Positions 6,788 through 13,385 of a stretch of 13,850 nucleotides of DNA are shown here, one piece after another. This stretch comes from Alphaproteobacteria bacterium (GTDB lineage Bacteria > Pseudomonadota > Alphaproteobacteria > UBA6184), in the NCBI GenBank assembly GCA_030433125.1, contig JAUIKZ010000027.1, positions 1 through 13,850 of the forward strand, in the 5' to 3' direction. Positions within the stretch are counted from its first letter, which is position 1. The number at the start of each line of letters is the position of its first letter. The position numbers and the translations under genes were made by a program. A model generated the notes under the pieces. It was not told the origin of the DNA and made no database searches. It saw nothing but the letters and a program-made list of their open reading frames with translations.

Positions 6788-7389
6788 CCAAGTTAAGCGG
6801 TAAAATTGACGCCATCAAACAAGATAGTATTATCATCAATGTGCAGGGGCTGGGGTTTCAGGTGTTGGTGCCTGCAACCGACCTGCACACATACACGGAA
6901 GGCACGCAGGTAGATGTGCACACGGAAATGCTATGGCGCCAAGACAGTGTGGCGCTTGTGGGCTTCACCTCTGAAGTGCAAAAAGAATGGTTTCATCAAC
7001 TGCTAAAAGTGCAGGGGGTGGGGGCTAAGTCAGCGTTGGCCGTGTTGTCGGCGCTGCCGCCCGAGCGTATTCATGAAGCGATTATGAACCATGAAACAGC
7101 CGCCTTCACCCAAGCTGACGGTATCGGCCCTAAAGTGGCCACACGCATTGTAAACGAGCTACAGTCCTTTGCCCAAAAACACCCAGGCGATTATGTGCCG
7201 TCTGCGACAAATGCTGAAGGTGTCCCACCCCATAACAACAGTGAGATCGTGCAAACCTTGCTCACGTTAGGCTATAAAAAACATGAGGCGCAACGAGTGG
7301 TAAATCAAGTGGCACGTGATAACAAAAGCAGCACCATTGAAGAGCTTGTGTCCCTCGCCATTAAAGAGCTGTCCAAGGGTATGCTTTAG
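6781..7389 (+). CDS. ruvA: Holliday junction DNA-binding protein RuvA
   Basis: The tetrameric protein that binds four-way junctions and loads the RuvB helicase. The 202 residues contain the N-terminal OB-fold domain (1 to about 62), two helix-hairpin-helix motifs (VQGVGAKSALAVLSAL at 78-93 and ADGIGPKVATRIVNEL at 112-127), an acidic, variable linker, and the C-terminal RuvB-binding three-helix domain (about 154-200, SEIVQTLLTLGYKKHEAQ). The acidic pin that E. coli forms with E55-D56 reads Q54-D55 here (RQDSVALVGF), so one acid is missing. In most alphaproteobacteria ruvB follows at once. Here an unrelated exported-protein gene follows instead, so ruvB must lie elsewhere. Confidence 0.97.
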   Translation: MLAKLSGKIDAIKQDSIIINVQGLGFQVLVPATDLHTYTEGTQVDVHTEMLWRQDSVALVGFTSEVQKEWFHQLLKVQGVGAKSALAVLSALPPERIHEAIMNHETAAFTQADGIGPKVATRIVNELQSFAQKHPGDYVPSATNAEGVPPHNNSEIVQTLLTLGYKKHEAQRVVNQVARDNKSSTIEELVSLAIKELSKGML

Positions 7390-7403
7390 GTGGAAATGTC
7401 CAC

Positions 7404-7446
7404 GAGCAAAATTTTTCTTGATTAAATAATCAAATTGCTCTATTTA
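7404..7446 (+). promoter_or_regulatory. Promoter with overlapping dyad before the 213-residue exported-protein gene
   Basis: A -35 TTGATT (7418-7423), 17-base spacer and -10 TATTTA (7441-7446) are visible. The -35 lies inside the perfect palindrome TTGATTAAATAATCAA (7418-7433; seven-base arms, two-base centre). It is flanked by a second inverted pair, GAGCAA (7404-7409) and TTGCTC (7435-7440), the latter touching the -10. This is the layout of an operator that would occlude RNA polymerase; the regulator is unknown. With no T-run after it, it is a poor terminator for ruvA. Confidence 0.4.
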
Positions 7447-7474
7447 CTTTGTTCCAAAAGAAAGGATAGTCAAG

Positions 7475-8116
7475 ATGAAGTTTATTTACACATTTTTAGC
7501 ACTTTGTTCCATAAGTGCTGCATCCCATAACATCTCTACAAGTTTAGGATCTTACGATAATATCATTACCCATCAAGAGGTTAGAAACAAAAGGCGACAA
7601 ATAGCTAATCAGCTTGATGCTCAAAAGCAACAAAGTCTTGCATCGCTTATGTGTCAAACTTATAAAAATTACCAACAGAGCTTGATCCCTTTTATACAAA
7701 AACTCCGTAATAAAGAAGTAAGTAAAAATGGAGAATTGGTAAAGTTTTATGAGAACATACCAGGTGTGAGGCGCGTGGCCCAAAGCACAGGTGATATTAA
7801 CTTTGAGGTGTTCGGCATTCACTTAAGTGTGCGTAATGGTAGGGACAATCGAGGTAATATTCTAGATATGGACTTACCGAATTACATAAGAGATATTCAG
7901 ATGTATATGAACCTTATGCGCAACTACATTTTTGTATTAGACAACGCAAAATCTGCTTTTCGTACTGGGATGTCTAAGCAGAAAAAAGAAACCCTTTACG
8001 ATGCTTATGTGAGAGCGAACATCAAAAATATAATGGCGCGTTACCTTATTCTTTGTGAGGATAAACGAACATGTGGCATGGTGAAAATGGCTATTAAAGA
8101 CAAACTTGAAAATTAA
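7475..8116 (+). CDS. Hypothetical exported protein, A+T-rich gene
   Basis: Unrecognised protein of 213 residues. The N-terminus MKFIYTFLALCSISAASHN is a clear signal peptide, probably cut after A15 or A16. The mature protein is basic and mostly helical, with three cysteines (C60, C194, C200). The close pair CEDKRTC near the end could form a disulfide outside the cytoplasm. A stretch at about 135-163 (NYIRDIQMYMNLMRNYIFVLDNAKSAF) is strongly helical. The start is supported by AAAGGA (7461-7466) eight bases before the ATG. Base composition is visibly richer in A+T than ruvA before it and clpX after it, suggesting a later arrival or relaxed selection. It sits where ruvB is usually found and has its own promoter. 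Function unknown; periplasmic or secreted location inferred. Confidence 0.7.
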   Translation: MKFIYTFLALCSISAASHNISTSLGSYDNIITHQEVRNKRRQIANQLDAQKQQSLASLMCQTYKNYQQSLIPFIQKLRNKEVSKNGELVKFYENIPGVRRVAQSTGDINFEVFGIHLSVRNGRDNRGNILDMDLPNYIRDIQMYMNLMRNYIFVLDNAKSAFRTGMSKQKKETLYDAYVRANIKNIMARYLILCEDKRTCGMVKMAIKDKLEN

Positions 8117-8124
8117 TAACCACG

Positions 8125-8144
8125 GTCTCCCCCGTGTGGGAGAC
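8125..8144 (+). other. Perfect hairpin after the 213-residue gene
   Basis: GTCTCCC (8125-8131) pairs with GGGAGAC (8138-8144) around a six-base loop, starting eight bases after the stop codon. It may end or stabilise the upstream transcript, but no T-run follows, so it is not a standard intrinsic terminator. An overlapping alternative, CACGG with CCGTG (8121-8136), would compete with it. Confidence 0.45.
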
Positions 8145-8178
8145 ATCCCTCTCACATTACTTCCACTCCTCACCAGAT

Positions 8179-8345
8179 ATATTGTTTTTTTTGCTTACAA
8201 GAATAATAATTCAAAGCCCGAAGCAAGGGGTGGAGTCAAGCGAGCCCCGGGCCCCTGCAGATTTTGCGTCAGCAAAATCGAAGGGAAAGTGCGACCTTGA
8301 CGCTACACCGCTTTGGGCTATCTTGTAACAAAGCAAAAAAAGAAT
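8179..8345. repeat. Palindromic intergenic element B, same family as element A
   Basis: A second nested palindrome of about 167 bases in the 414-base gene-free stretch 8117-8530. Arms: TTTTTTTGCTT (8186-8196) with AAGCAAAAAAA (8331-8341); TTACAAGA (8195-8202) with TCTTGTAA (8321-8328); GCCCGAAGC (8216-8224) with GCTTTGGGC (8310-8318, one mismatch); GTCAAG (8235-8240) with CTTGAC (8296-8301). The inner hairpin is GATTTTGC/GCAAAATC (8260-8267/8272-8279) with a four-base loop. Shared with element A read in reverse: the terminal 22 bases (8179-8200, one mismatch); GTCAAG followed 13-14 bases later by CTGCAG; and CTTGACGC closing the core. The hairpins between these words differ. No gene is credible inside it. 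Confidence 0.72.
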
Positions 8346-8349
8346 AAGC

Positions 8350-8445
8350 TAAGGGGCGGGGGCCACGTAAATGTTATCTCTACTCCCAATTCACAAAGGT
8401 TGCCCCCCATGGTGAACTGCCGCTCCCAAGGTAAATCCGCCCTTA
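8350..8445. other. G/C-rich segment with competing pairings upstream of clpX
   Basis: TAAGGGGCGG (8350-8359) pairs with CCGCCCTTA (8437-8445) with one bulge. GGGGGC (8358-8363) pairs with GCCCCC (8402-8407). TTCAC (8390-8394) pairs with GTGAA (8412-8416), which crosses the previous pair, so the two exclude each other or form a pseudoknot. Read on the minus strand, the outer stem is followed by a T-rich run (TTATTCTTTTTTTG) belonging to element B, as a small RNA with a terminator might be. I recognise no known RNA family, and no tRNA or SRP signature is present. Confidence 0.35.
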
Positions 8446-8466
8446 TCCTGCAATTTTATTTGTATC

Positions 8467-8496
8467 TTAACGGAATCTTCGGTATTTTGATAATAT
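8467..8496 (+). promoter_or_regulatory. Possible clpX promoter (extended -10)
   Basis: TAATAT (8491-8496) preceded by TGA gives an extended -10. A weak -35 TTAACG (8467-8472) lies 18 bases upstream. Transcription would start about 25-30 bases before the clpX ATG. No convincing heat-shock (RpoH-type) promoter was seen. Confidence 0.4.
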
Positions 8497-8530
8497 GTAG
8501 TAAGTGTAAATAATCCAAATTGGAGCAGAC

Positions 8531-9793
8531 ATGACCAAAAGCAAAAACAACGGCAATACTGACATTAACTGTTCGTTTTGCGGCAAAAGTAAGGCGGAAG
8601 TCCGTAAACTTATTGCCGGCCCAAGTGTATTCATTTGTAACGAGTGTGTAGATTTATGCAACAACGTTATCCGTGAAGAAGCCACCGAGCAAGCCTACAA
8701 CAGCAATGCCGAAGTTTTATCACCGCGTGAAATTAAAGAAATACTTGATGAATATGTGATCGGGCAAGATGACGCAAAACGGGTGCTGTCCGTGGCGGTT
8801 TATAACCACTATAAGCGTATTAATAGCGCCAATTTTGCGGGGCGTGAGGTAGAACTTGCGAAGTCGAATATTCTGCTGCTTGGCCCCACCGGCTCTGGAA
8901 AAACCTTGCTAGCGCAAACCTTAGCCCGCATTCTAGATGTGCCATTTACCATGGCGGATGCCACCACTCTTACCGAAGCAGGCTATGTGGGTGAAGACGT
9001 GGAAAACATTATTCTTAAATTACTACAGTCCGCAGATTATAATGTAGAGCGGGCCCAGCGTGGCATCGTATATATCGATGAAATTGATAAGATAACCCGT
9101 AAGTCAGACAACCCCTCTATCACCCGTGATGTATCAGGCGAAGGGGTGCAGCAAGCCCTTCTAAAAATTATTGAAGGCACTGTAGCCTCGGTGCCACCGC
9201 AGGGGGGGCGCAAACACCCCCAACAAGAGTTTGTGCAGGTAGACACCTCAAACATCTTGTTTATTTGTGGGGGCGCCTTTGAAGGGCTGGATAAAATTAT
9301 TGCGAAACGTGGGCAAGAGTCATCCATTGGGTTTGGTGCTGATGTGCGCCCACCCGAAGAGAAAAACTTTGGGGAGTTGCTTAAAAAACTTGAGCCCGAA
9401 GACTTGCTGAAGTTTGGGCTCATTCCCGAGTTCATTGGCCGCTTACCTATAACCGCCACGCTGGAAGATTTGGATGAAGCCGCGCTCATTGAAATTCTCA
9501 CCAAGCCAAAAAACGCATTGGTTAAGCAATATCATTATTTGTTTGAGCTCGAAGGCGTTGACCTGAAATTCCCAGAAGAAACGTTAAAAGCCATTGCTAA
9601 AAAAGCCTTGGCCCGCCGTACAGGGGCCCGTGGGTTACGTACCATCATCGAAAGCTTTTTACTCGACACTATGTATCACCTGCCCGATTATAAAGGTGTG
9701 GAGGAAGTGGTTATTAACAAAGAGGTGGTCGAGACCAAAGCGGATCCTTTGTTGATTTATAAAGAAAACGCTAAGACCAGAAAGCAGTCTTAG
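8531..9793 (+). CDS. clpX: ATP-dependent Clp protease ATP-binding subunit ClpX
   Basis: A hexameric AAA+ unfoldase that recognises tagged proteins and feeds them to ClpP. The 420 residues contain the N-terminal zinc-binding domain (C14, C17, C36, C39 in CSFCGKSK...FICNECVDLC), Walker A GPTGSGKT (118-125), the pore loop GYVGED (151-156), Walker B IVYIDEID (179-186), the ClpP-docking IGF loop (266-268) and sensor-2 RRTGARGLR (362-370). The IGF loop shows it still partners ClpP, although clpP is not next to it as in many bacteria. The start has GGAG (8522-8525) six bases upstream. lon follows after 19 bases, so the two proteases probably share a transcript. Confidence 0.98.
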   Translation: MTKSKNNGNTDINCSFCGKSKAEVRKLIAGPSVFICNECVDLCNNVIREEATEQAYNSNAEVLSPREIKEILDEYVIGQDDAKRVLSVAVYNHYKRINSANFAGREVELAKSNILLLGPTGSGKTLLAQTLARILDVPFTMADATTLTEAGYVGEDVENIILKLLQSADYNVERAQRGIVYIDEIDKITRKSDNPSITRDVSGEGVQQALLKIIEGTVASVPPQGGRKHPQQEFVQVDTSNILFICGGAFEGLDKIIAKRGQESSIGFGADVRPPEEKNFGELLKKLEPEDLLKFGLIPEFIGRLPITATLEDLDEAALIEILTKPKNALVKQYHYLFELEGVDLKFPEETLKAIAKKALARRTGARGLRTIIESFLLDTMYHLPDYKGVEEVVINKEVVETKADPLLIYKENAKTRKQS

Positions 9794-9812
9794 AAAACCG
9801 AAGAGGTAACAC

Positions 9813-12221
9813 ATGACAACGAAATACGAACTGCCCATACTGCCACTACGCGATGTGGTGGTGTTCCCAAACATCGTGGTTCCTTTATTTGTGGGGCGTG
9901 AAAAATCGGTGAAGTCGATCGATAAAGCCCTCGCTAAAAACCGCACAGTATTTTTGTCTTCTCAAATGGACTCAGCGGTGGAAAACCCCACCATTGCTGA
10001 TCTGTTTAAAGTGGGCATTACAGCTAAAGTTGTGCAAATGCTAAAGCTACCAGATGGCACACTAAAGGTTTTGGTGGAAGGTCAAGAACGCTGCACGCTT
10101 GAGTCGTTCAGTGAGGCTGATGGTGTTTACTCATGTGAGGCCATCCCTCTTAAAAACGAAGAGTTAGATGATGAACAGACCGAGCAACTGCCTGCGTTGA
10201 TGCGCGCAGTGCAAAGTGAGTTCAAAAGTTATGTGCATTTTAATAAAAAGCTCCCACCCGAGCTCATTGACACGGTGAACAACATCAGTGAGGCCAGCAA
10301 ACTGGCTTACAACATCGCCACATACTTGCCCATATCAATTGCGCAAAAGCAGGAGTACCTTGAAGAAGGAAATGCGTTTAAGCGCCTCGAAAAACTGCTG
10401 GTTGCCATGGAGTCAGAAATTTCCGTTATAGAGGTAGAAAGTAAAATCCGCGACCGGGTTAAAGGTCAGATGGAAAAAAACCAGCGCGATTACTACCTAA
10501 ATGAGCAGTTAAAAGCCATCCACAAAGAGCTGGGCGAAGGTGAAGAAGAGGCTAACGAGTTTGATCTCTACGAAAAGAAAATCCAAGAAAACAAGCTCTC
10601 GAAAGAAGCCACTGAAAAAGCCCAGGCGGAACTTCGCAAGCTCAAAAATATGAGCCCTATGTCAGCGGAAGCCACGGTGGTGCGAAACTACCTCGACTGG
10701 CTACTTTCGGTACCCTGGAATAAGCCTAAGAAATCCAAGATCAATTTGGAAAAGGCGGAGAAGATATTAAACGAAGATCACGATGGTCTTGAAAAAGTGA
10801 AGGAGCGCATTCTTGAATATCTGGCAGTGCAAGCGCGCCTCAAAACCATCAAAGGCCAAATCATATGCTTTGTGGGCCCGCCAGGCGTGGGTAAGACCTC
10901 TTTAGCACGGTCTATCGCGCGGGCTGTGGGGCGTGACTATGTGCGTATTTCTTTGGGGGGGGTGCGTGATGAGTCCGAAATTAGGGGGCACCGACGTACC
11001 TATATTGGCTCCATGCCTGGGCGCCTTATTCAAGGTATGAAAAAAGCCAAAACCAGTAATCCGCTTGTTTTGCTGGATGAGCTTGATAAGCTTAGCAACG
11101 ACTGGCGCGGTGACCCTTCTTCGGCATTATTGGAAGTGCTTGACCCCGCTCAAAATAAGCATTTCAATGACCACTACCTTGAAGTGGATTATGATCTGTC
11201 GCAAGTGATGTTTATCGCCACGGCTAACTCGCTTGACTTGCCGCAACCCTTGTTAGACCGCATGGAAATTATCCGCTTGTCGGGCTATACAGAGGATGAA
11301 AAAATTGAAATTGCTAAACATCACCTTATTGGTCTGGCGCGCAAAGAAACAGGCGCCAAGAAAAATGAAATCACTGTCACAGAAGAGGCGCTGCGTGAAC
11401 TGATCCGTTACTATACCCGTGAGGCGGGCGTGCGTAATTTATACCGCGAAATAGCGGCCCTTCATCGTAAAGGGTTGAAGCGCATTCTAGAAAAAAAGGC
11501 CGAAACGATTATCATCAACCCGGCAGAAGTGCGCGAATACCTTGGTGTGCGGCGCTTTAAATATGGCGAGATTGAAGCCACAAACCTTGTGGGTGTTACC
11601 ACAGGTTTGGCCTGGACCCAAGTGGGCGGCGACCTTTTGCAAATTGAGGCGGTAGTGATGCCCGGTAAGGGAGAAAAAACAATCACCGGTAAGCTGGGTG
11701 AGGTGATGAAAGAGTCTATTCAAGCAGCCCACAGTTATGTAAGGTCTCGCTGCTATTATTATGGTATTTCACCTATCACTTTTGAAAACCGTGACATTCA
11801 CATTCACGTGCCTGAAGGGGCCACCCCCAAGGACGGCCCCTCCGCGGGGATCGGGATGTGCACCTCTATTATTTCTACCCTCACGAACATTCCTGTTCGT
11901 AAGGACGTGGCAATGACCGGCGAGGTAACCTTGCGTGGGCGTGTGCTTGAAATCGGTGGCCTGAAAGAAAAATTGTTAGCGGCACACCGGGGCGGCATAA
12001 AAACCGTCATTATCCCAGCGGATAATGAAAAAGACCTGGAAGATATTCCAACTAACGTTAAAGAGAACCTCAAAATTGTGCCCGTACAAAGCGTGGAAGA
12101 AGTGATTCCTATTGCGCTGGAGCGTGAGCCCGTGGCCTTAGTAGAAGCAGACGAACTAGATATGGTGAGCGGCAGTGTTAAAGGCGGGGGCTCTAAAGAA
12201 AAGGTACAGGCACGCCATTAG
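9813..12221 (+). CDS. lon: ATP-dependent protease Lon
   Basis: A cytosolic serine protease with built-in AAA+ ATPase that degrades misfolded and short-lived regulatory proteins. The 802 residues are a normal LonA length. The order is N-terminal substrate-binding domain (about 1-210, starting ELPILPLRDVVVFPN), coiled-coil linker (about 210-300), ATPase with Walker A GPPGVGKT (355-362) and Walker B LVLLDELDK (418-426), and protease domain with the Ser-Lys dyad S677 (PKDGPSAG) and K720 (GGLKEKLLAAHRGG). The tail after about 775 is short, Gly/Ser-rich and probably flexible. AAGAGG (9801-9806) precedes the ATG by six bases. It follows clpX; the hupB gene often found downstream in alphaproteobacteria is absent, replaced by an RNase E/G-like gene. 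Confidence 0.98.
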   Translation: MTTKYELPILPLRDVVVFPNIVVPLFVGREKSVKSIDKALAKNRTVFLSSQMDSAVENPTIADLFKVGITAKVVQMLKLPDGTLKVLVEGQERCTLESFSEADGVYSCEAIPLKNEELDDEQTEQLPALMRAVQSEFKSYVHFNKKLPPELIDTVNNISEASKLAYNIATYLPISIAQKQEYLEEGNAFKRLEKLLVAMESEISVIEVESKIRDRVKGQMEKNQRDYYLNEQLKAIHKELGEGEEEANEFDLYEKKIQENKLSKEATEKAQAELRKLKNMSPMSAEATVVRNYLDWLLSVPWNKPKKSKINLEKAEKILNEDHDGLEKVKERILEYLAVQARLKTIKGQIICFVGPPGVGKTSLARSIARAVGRDYVRISLGGVRDESEIRGHRRTYIGSMPGRLIQGMKKAKTSNPLVLLDELDKLSNDWRGDPSSALLEVLDPAQNKHFNDHYLEVDYDLSQVMFIATANSLDLPQPLLDRMEIIRLSGYTEDEKIEIAKHHLIGLARKETGAKKNEITVTEEALRELIRYYTREAGVRNLYREIAALHRKGLKRILEKKAETIIINPAEVREYLGVRRFKYGEIEATNLVGVTTGLAWTQVGGDLLQIEAVVMPGKGEKTITGKLGEVMKESIQAAHSYVRSRCYYYGISPITFENRDIHIHVPEGATPKDGPSAGIGMCTSIISTLTNIPVRKDVAMTGEVTLRGRVLEIGGLKEKLLAAHRGGIKTVIIPADNEKDLEDIPTNVKENLKIVPVQSVEEVIPIALEREPVALVEADELDMVSGSVKGGGSKEKVQARH

Positions 12222-12243
12222 CTTTTCTTTTTTTGCGGTTATA

Positions 12244-12282
12244 TGTTGGGTGCCTGCCCTCGCTCTGAGGCGGCGCCCAACA
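12244..12282 (+). terminator. Long hairpin between lon and the RNase E/G-like gene
   Basis: TGTTGGGTGCC (12244-12254) pairs with GGCGCCCAACA (12272-12282) with a single G-T pair, and an inner CCTC/GAGG extends the stem. It starts 22 bases after the lon stop codon. A T-run lies before the stem, not after it, so it is not a classic intrinsic terminator. It may be a processing, attenuation or 3'-stabilising structure, or may hold back translation of the next gene. Confidence 0.4.
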
Positions 12283-12296
12283 ACCACAGACTTATT

Positions 12297-13385
12297 ATGA
12301 CAACGTTCTATTTATTTAAAATACCCGATCAGCCATTTGTATTGCAGTTGTGGGAGCACGAAGGCCGGTGGCGCAGCTGCGTTGTGCATGAGCGGTTGTA
12401 CCCCGGCAGTGTTCATTCAGCAAAGGTGGAAAATGTGCTTAACAAAACCCACGCCATAGTTGTTGAGCCCACATCAAAGGCAAGGCTCCTTGTGAAAACA
12501 AACACGGCTGCGAGGGTAGGGGAGACGCTCCCAGTGAAAGTGACCCATGAAGCCAAAATGGAAACACTCGCCTTTGAAGACAATGAAAAATATGCCAAAG
12601 CTACCCCTGACATTCGTATCGCCTTAGGCCCTCTTGTTTATAAGAAAGAAGGTGTGACCAAGCTTTCCTTTTCCCATCGCGCTGCATCTGAAAAACAGAA
12701 AGTTGAGAGTGCTCTTAAGGCGCAGCTGCAGGAAGGCGACGAAGTGCTGTGCAAGCAGGGTATAAGTGCATTAACGACGCAGCAATTAGAGGCGGCTTTG
12801 CATATCTTGCGCGCACGGTGGCCCCAGGTTCAAGGCAGCGAAGGGGCGGCTCTGCCCCATTGGGTGCATGCTGTTATTAGCGCTCAGCCCGAGGTGATTG
12901 TTACAAATTTAGGCGATGTTCACGCCACCTTAGAAGATATGGCGGGGGTGCTAAAACACAAGCCGACGATTCAGGTTACGGCTACGCTGCCCGATGAGGT
13001 AAAAGACATGCTAAGCATGCTTTACACCGACCACGTGCGTATGGGAAAAGCCGCCTCTTTTATATGGGGGCAAACGGCGTTGGGGGTGTTTTATGATGTG
13101 AACCTCAGCCTTGCAAAAGCCGATAACGCCCTTACCCAAGAAATCGCAACGCGCATTGTCCAACACATTATGCTTGGCAATTTTGGGGGGCGCATTCTTG
13201 TGGATGTGCCGGCTCAGCTTAACCGCAACGTTTTCACCAAAGCCTTACAGGCTACATTGGACAGGGATATATTAAAGACCAAGCTTTTGGGCTTTACTAA
13301 GTCGGGGTTATTTGAGATAGTACGGCCTCATTACTATGTTAGCACACCACACATATTGACAGAAGGTAGATTACAAAAACTATGA
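12297..13385 (+). CDS. Ribonuclease E/G-family protein, short form
   Basis: A 362-residue member of the RNase E/G family, like the short alphaproteobacterial forms often found near maf. Residues about 30-90 look like a reduced S1-type RNA-binding segment (YPGSVHSAKVENVLNK...GETLPVKVTHEAK). The catalytic part keeps both metal-binding aspartates: D267 in GVFYDVN and D303 in GGRILVDV, corresponding to E. coli RNase E D303 and D346. The family pattern EIATRIVQHIMLGNFGGRILVDV...LLGFTKSGLFEIVRPH supports the assignment. The CPxC zinc-link and the long C-terminal scaffold of true RNase E are missing, so it is not the degradosome organiser. The start is uncertain: an upstream in-frame ATG at 12243 would put a strong hairpin in the coding region, and neither ATG has a good ribosome binding site. 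I prefer 12297. It overlaps the next gene by 4 bases. Confidence 0.7.
   Translation: MTTFYLFKIPDQPFVLQLWEHEGRWRSCVVHERLYPGSVHSAKVENVLNKTHAIVVEPTSKARLLVKTNTAARVGETLPVKVTHEAKMETLAFEDNEKYAKATPDIRIALGPLVYKKEGVTKLSFSHRAASEKQKVESALKAQLQEGDEVLCKQGISALTTQQLEAALHILRARWPQVQGSEGAALPHWVHAVISAQPEVIVTNLGDVHATLEDMAGVLKHKPTIQVTATLPDEVKDMLSMLYTDHVRMGKAASFIWGQTALGVFYDVNLSLAKADNALTQEIATRIVQHIMLGNFGGRILVDVPAQLNRNVFTKALQATLDRDILKTKLLGFTKSGLFEIVRPHYYVSTPHILTEGRLQKL

Noticed and set aside
8403..8410. CCCCCCAT resembling a heat-shock -10 element for clpX
   Set aside because: No matching CTTG-type -35 at the right distance, and it is part of a G/C stem.
8106..8513. Short plus-strand open frames across element B and the clpX leader
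   Set aside because: No ribosome binding sites, overlapping each other in different frames, low-complexity translation of repeat sequence.
9037..9504. 155-codon open frame antisense to clpX
   Set aside because: A shadow of clpX codon bias; Ser/Pro-rich product, no start signals, and clpX is unambiguous on the other strand.
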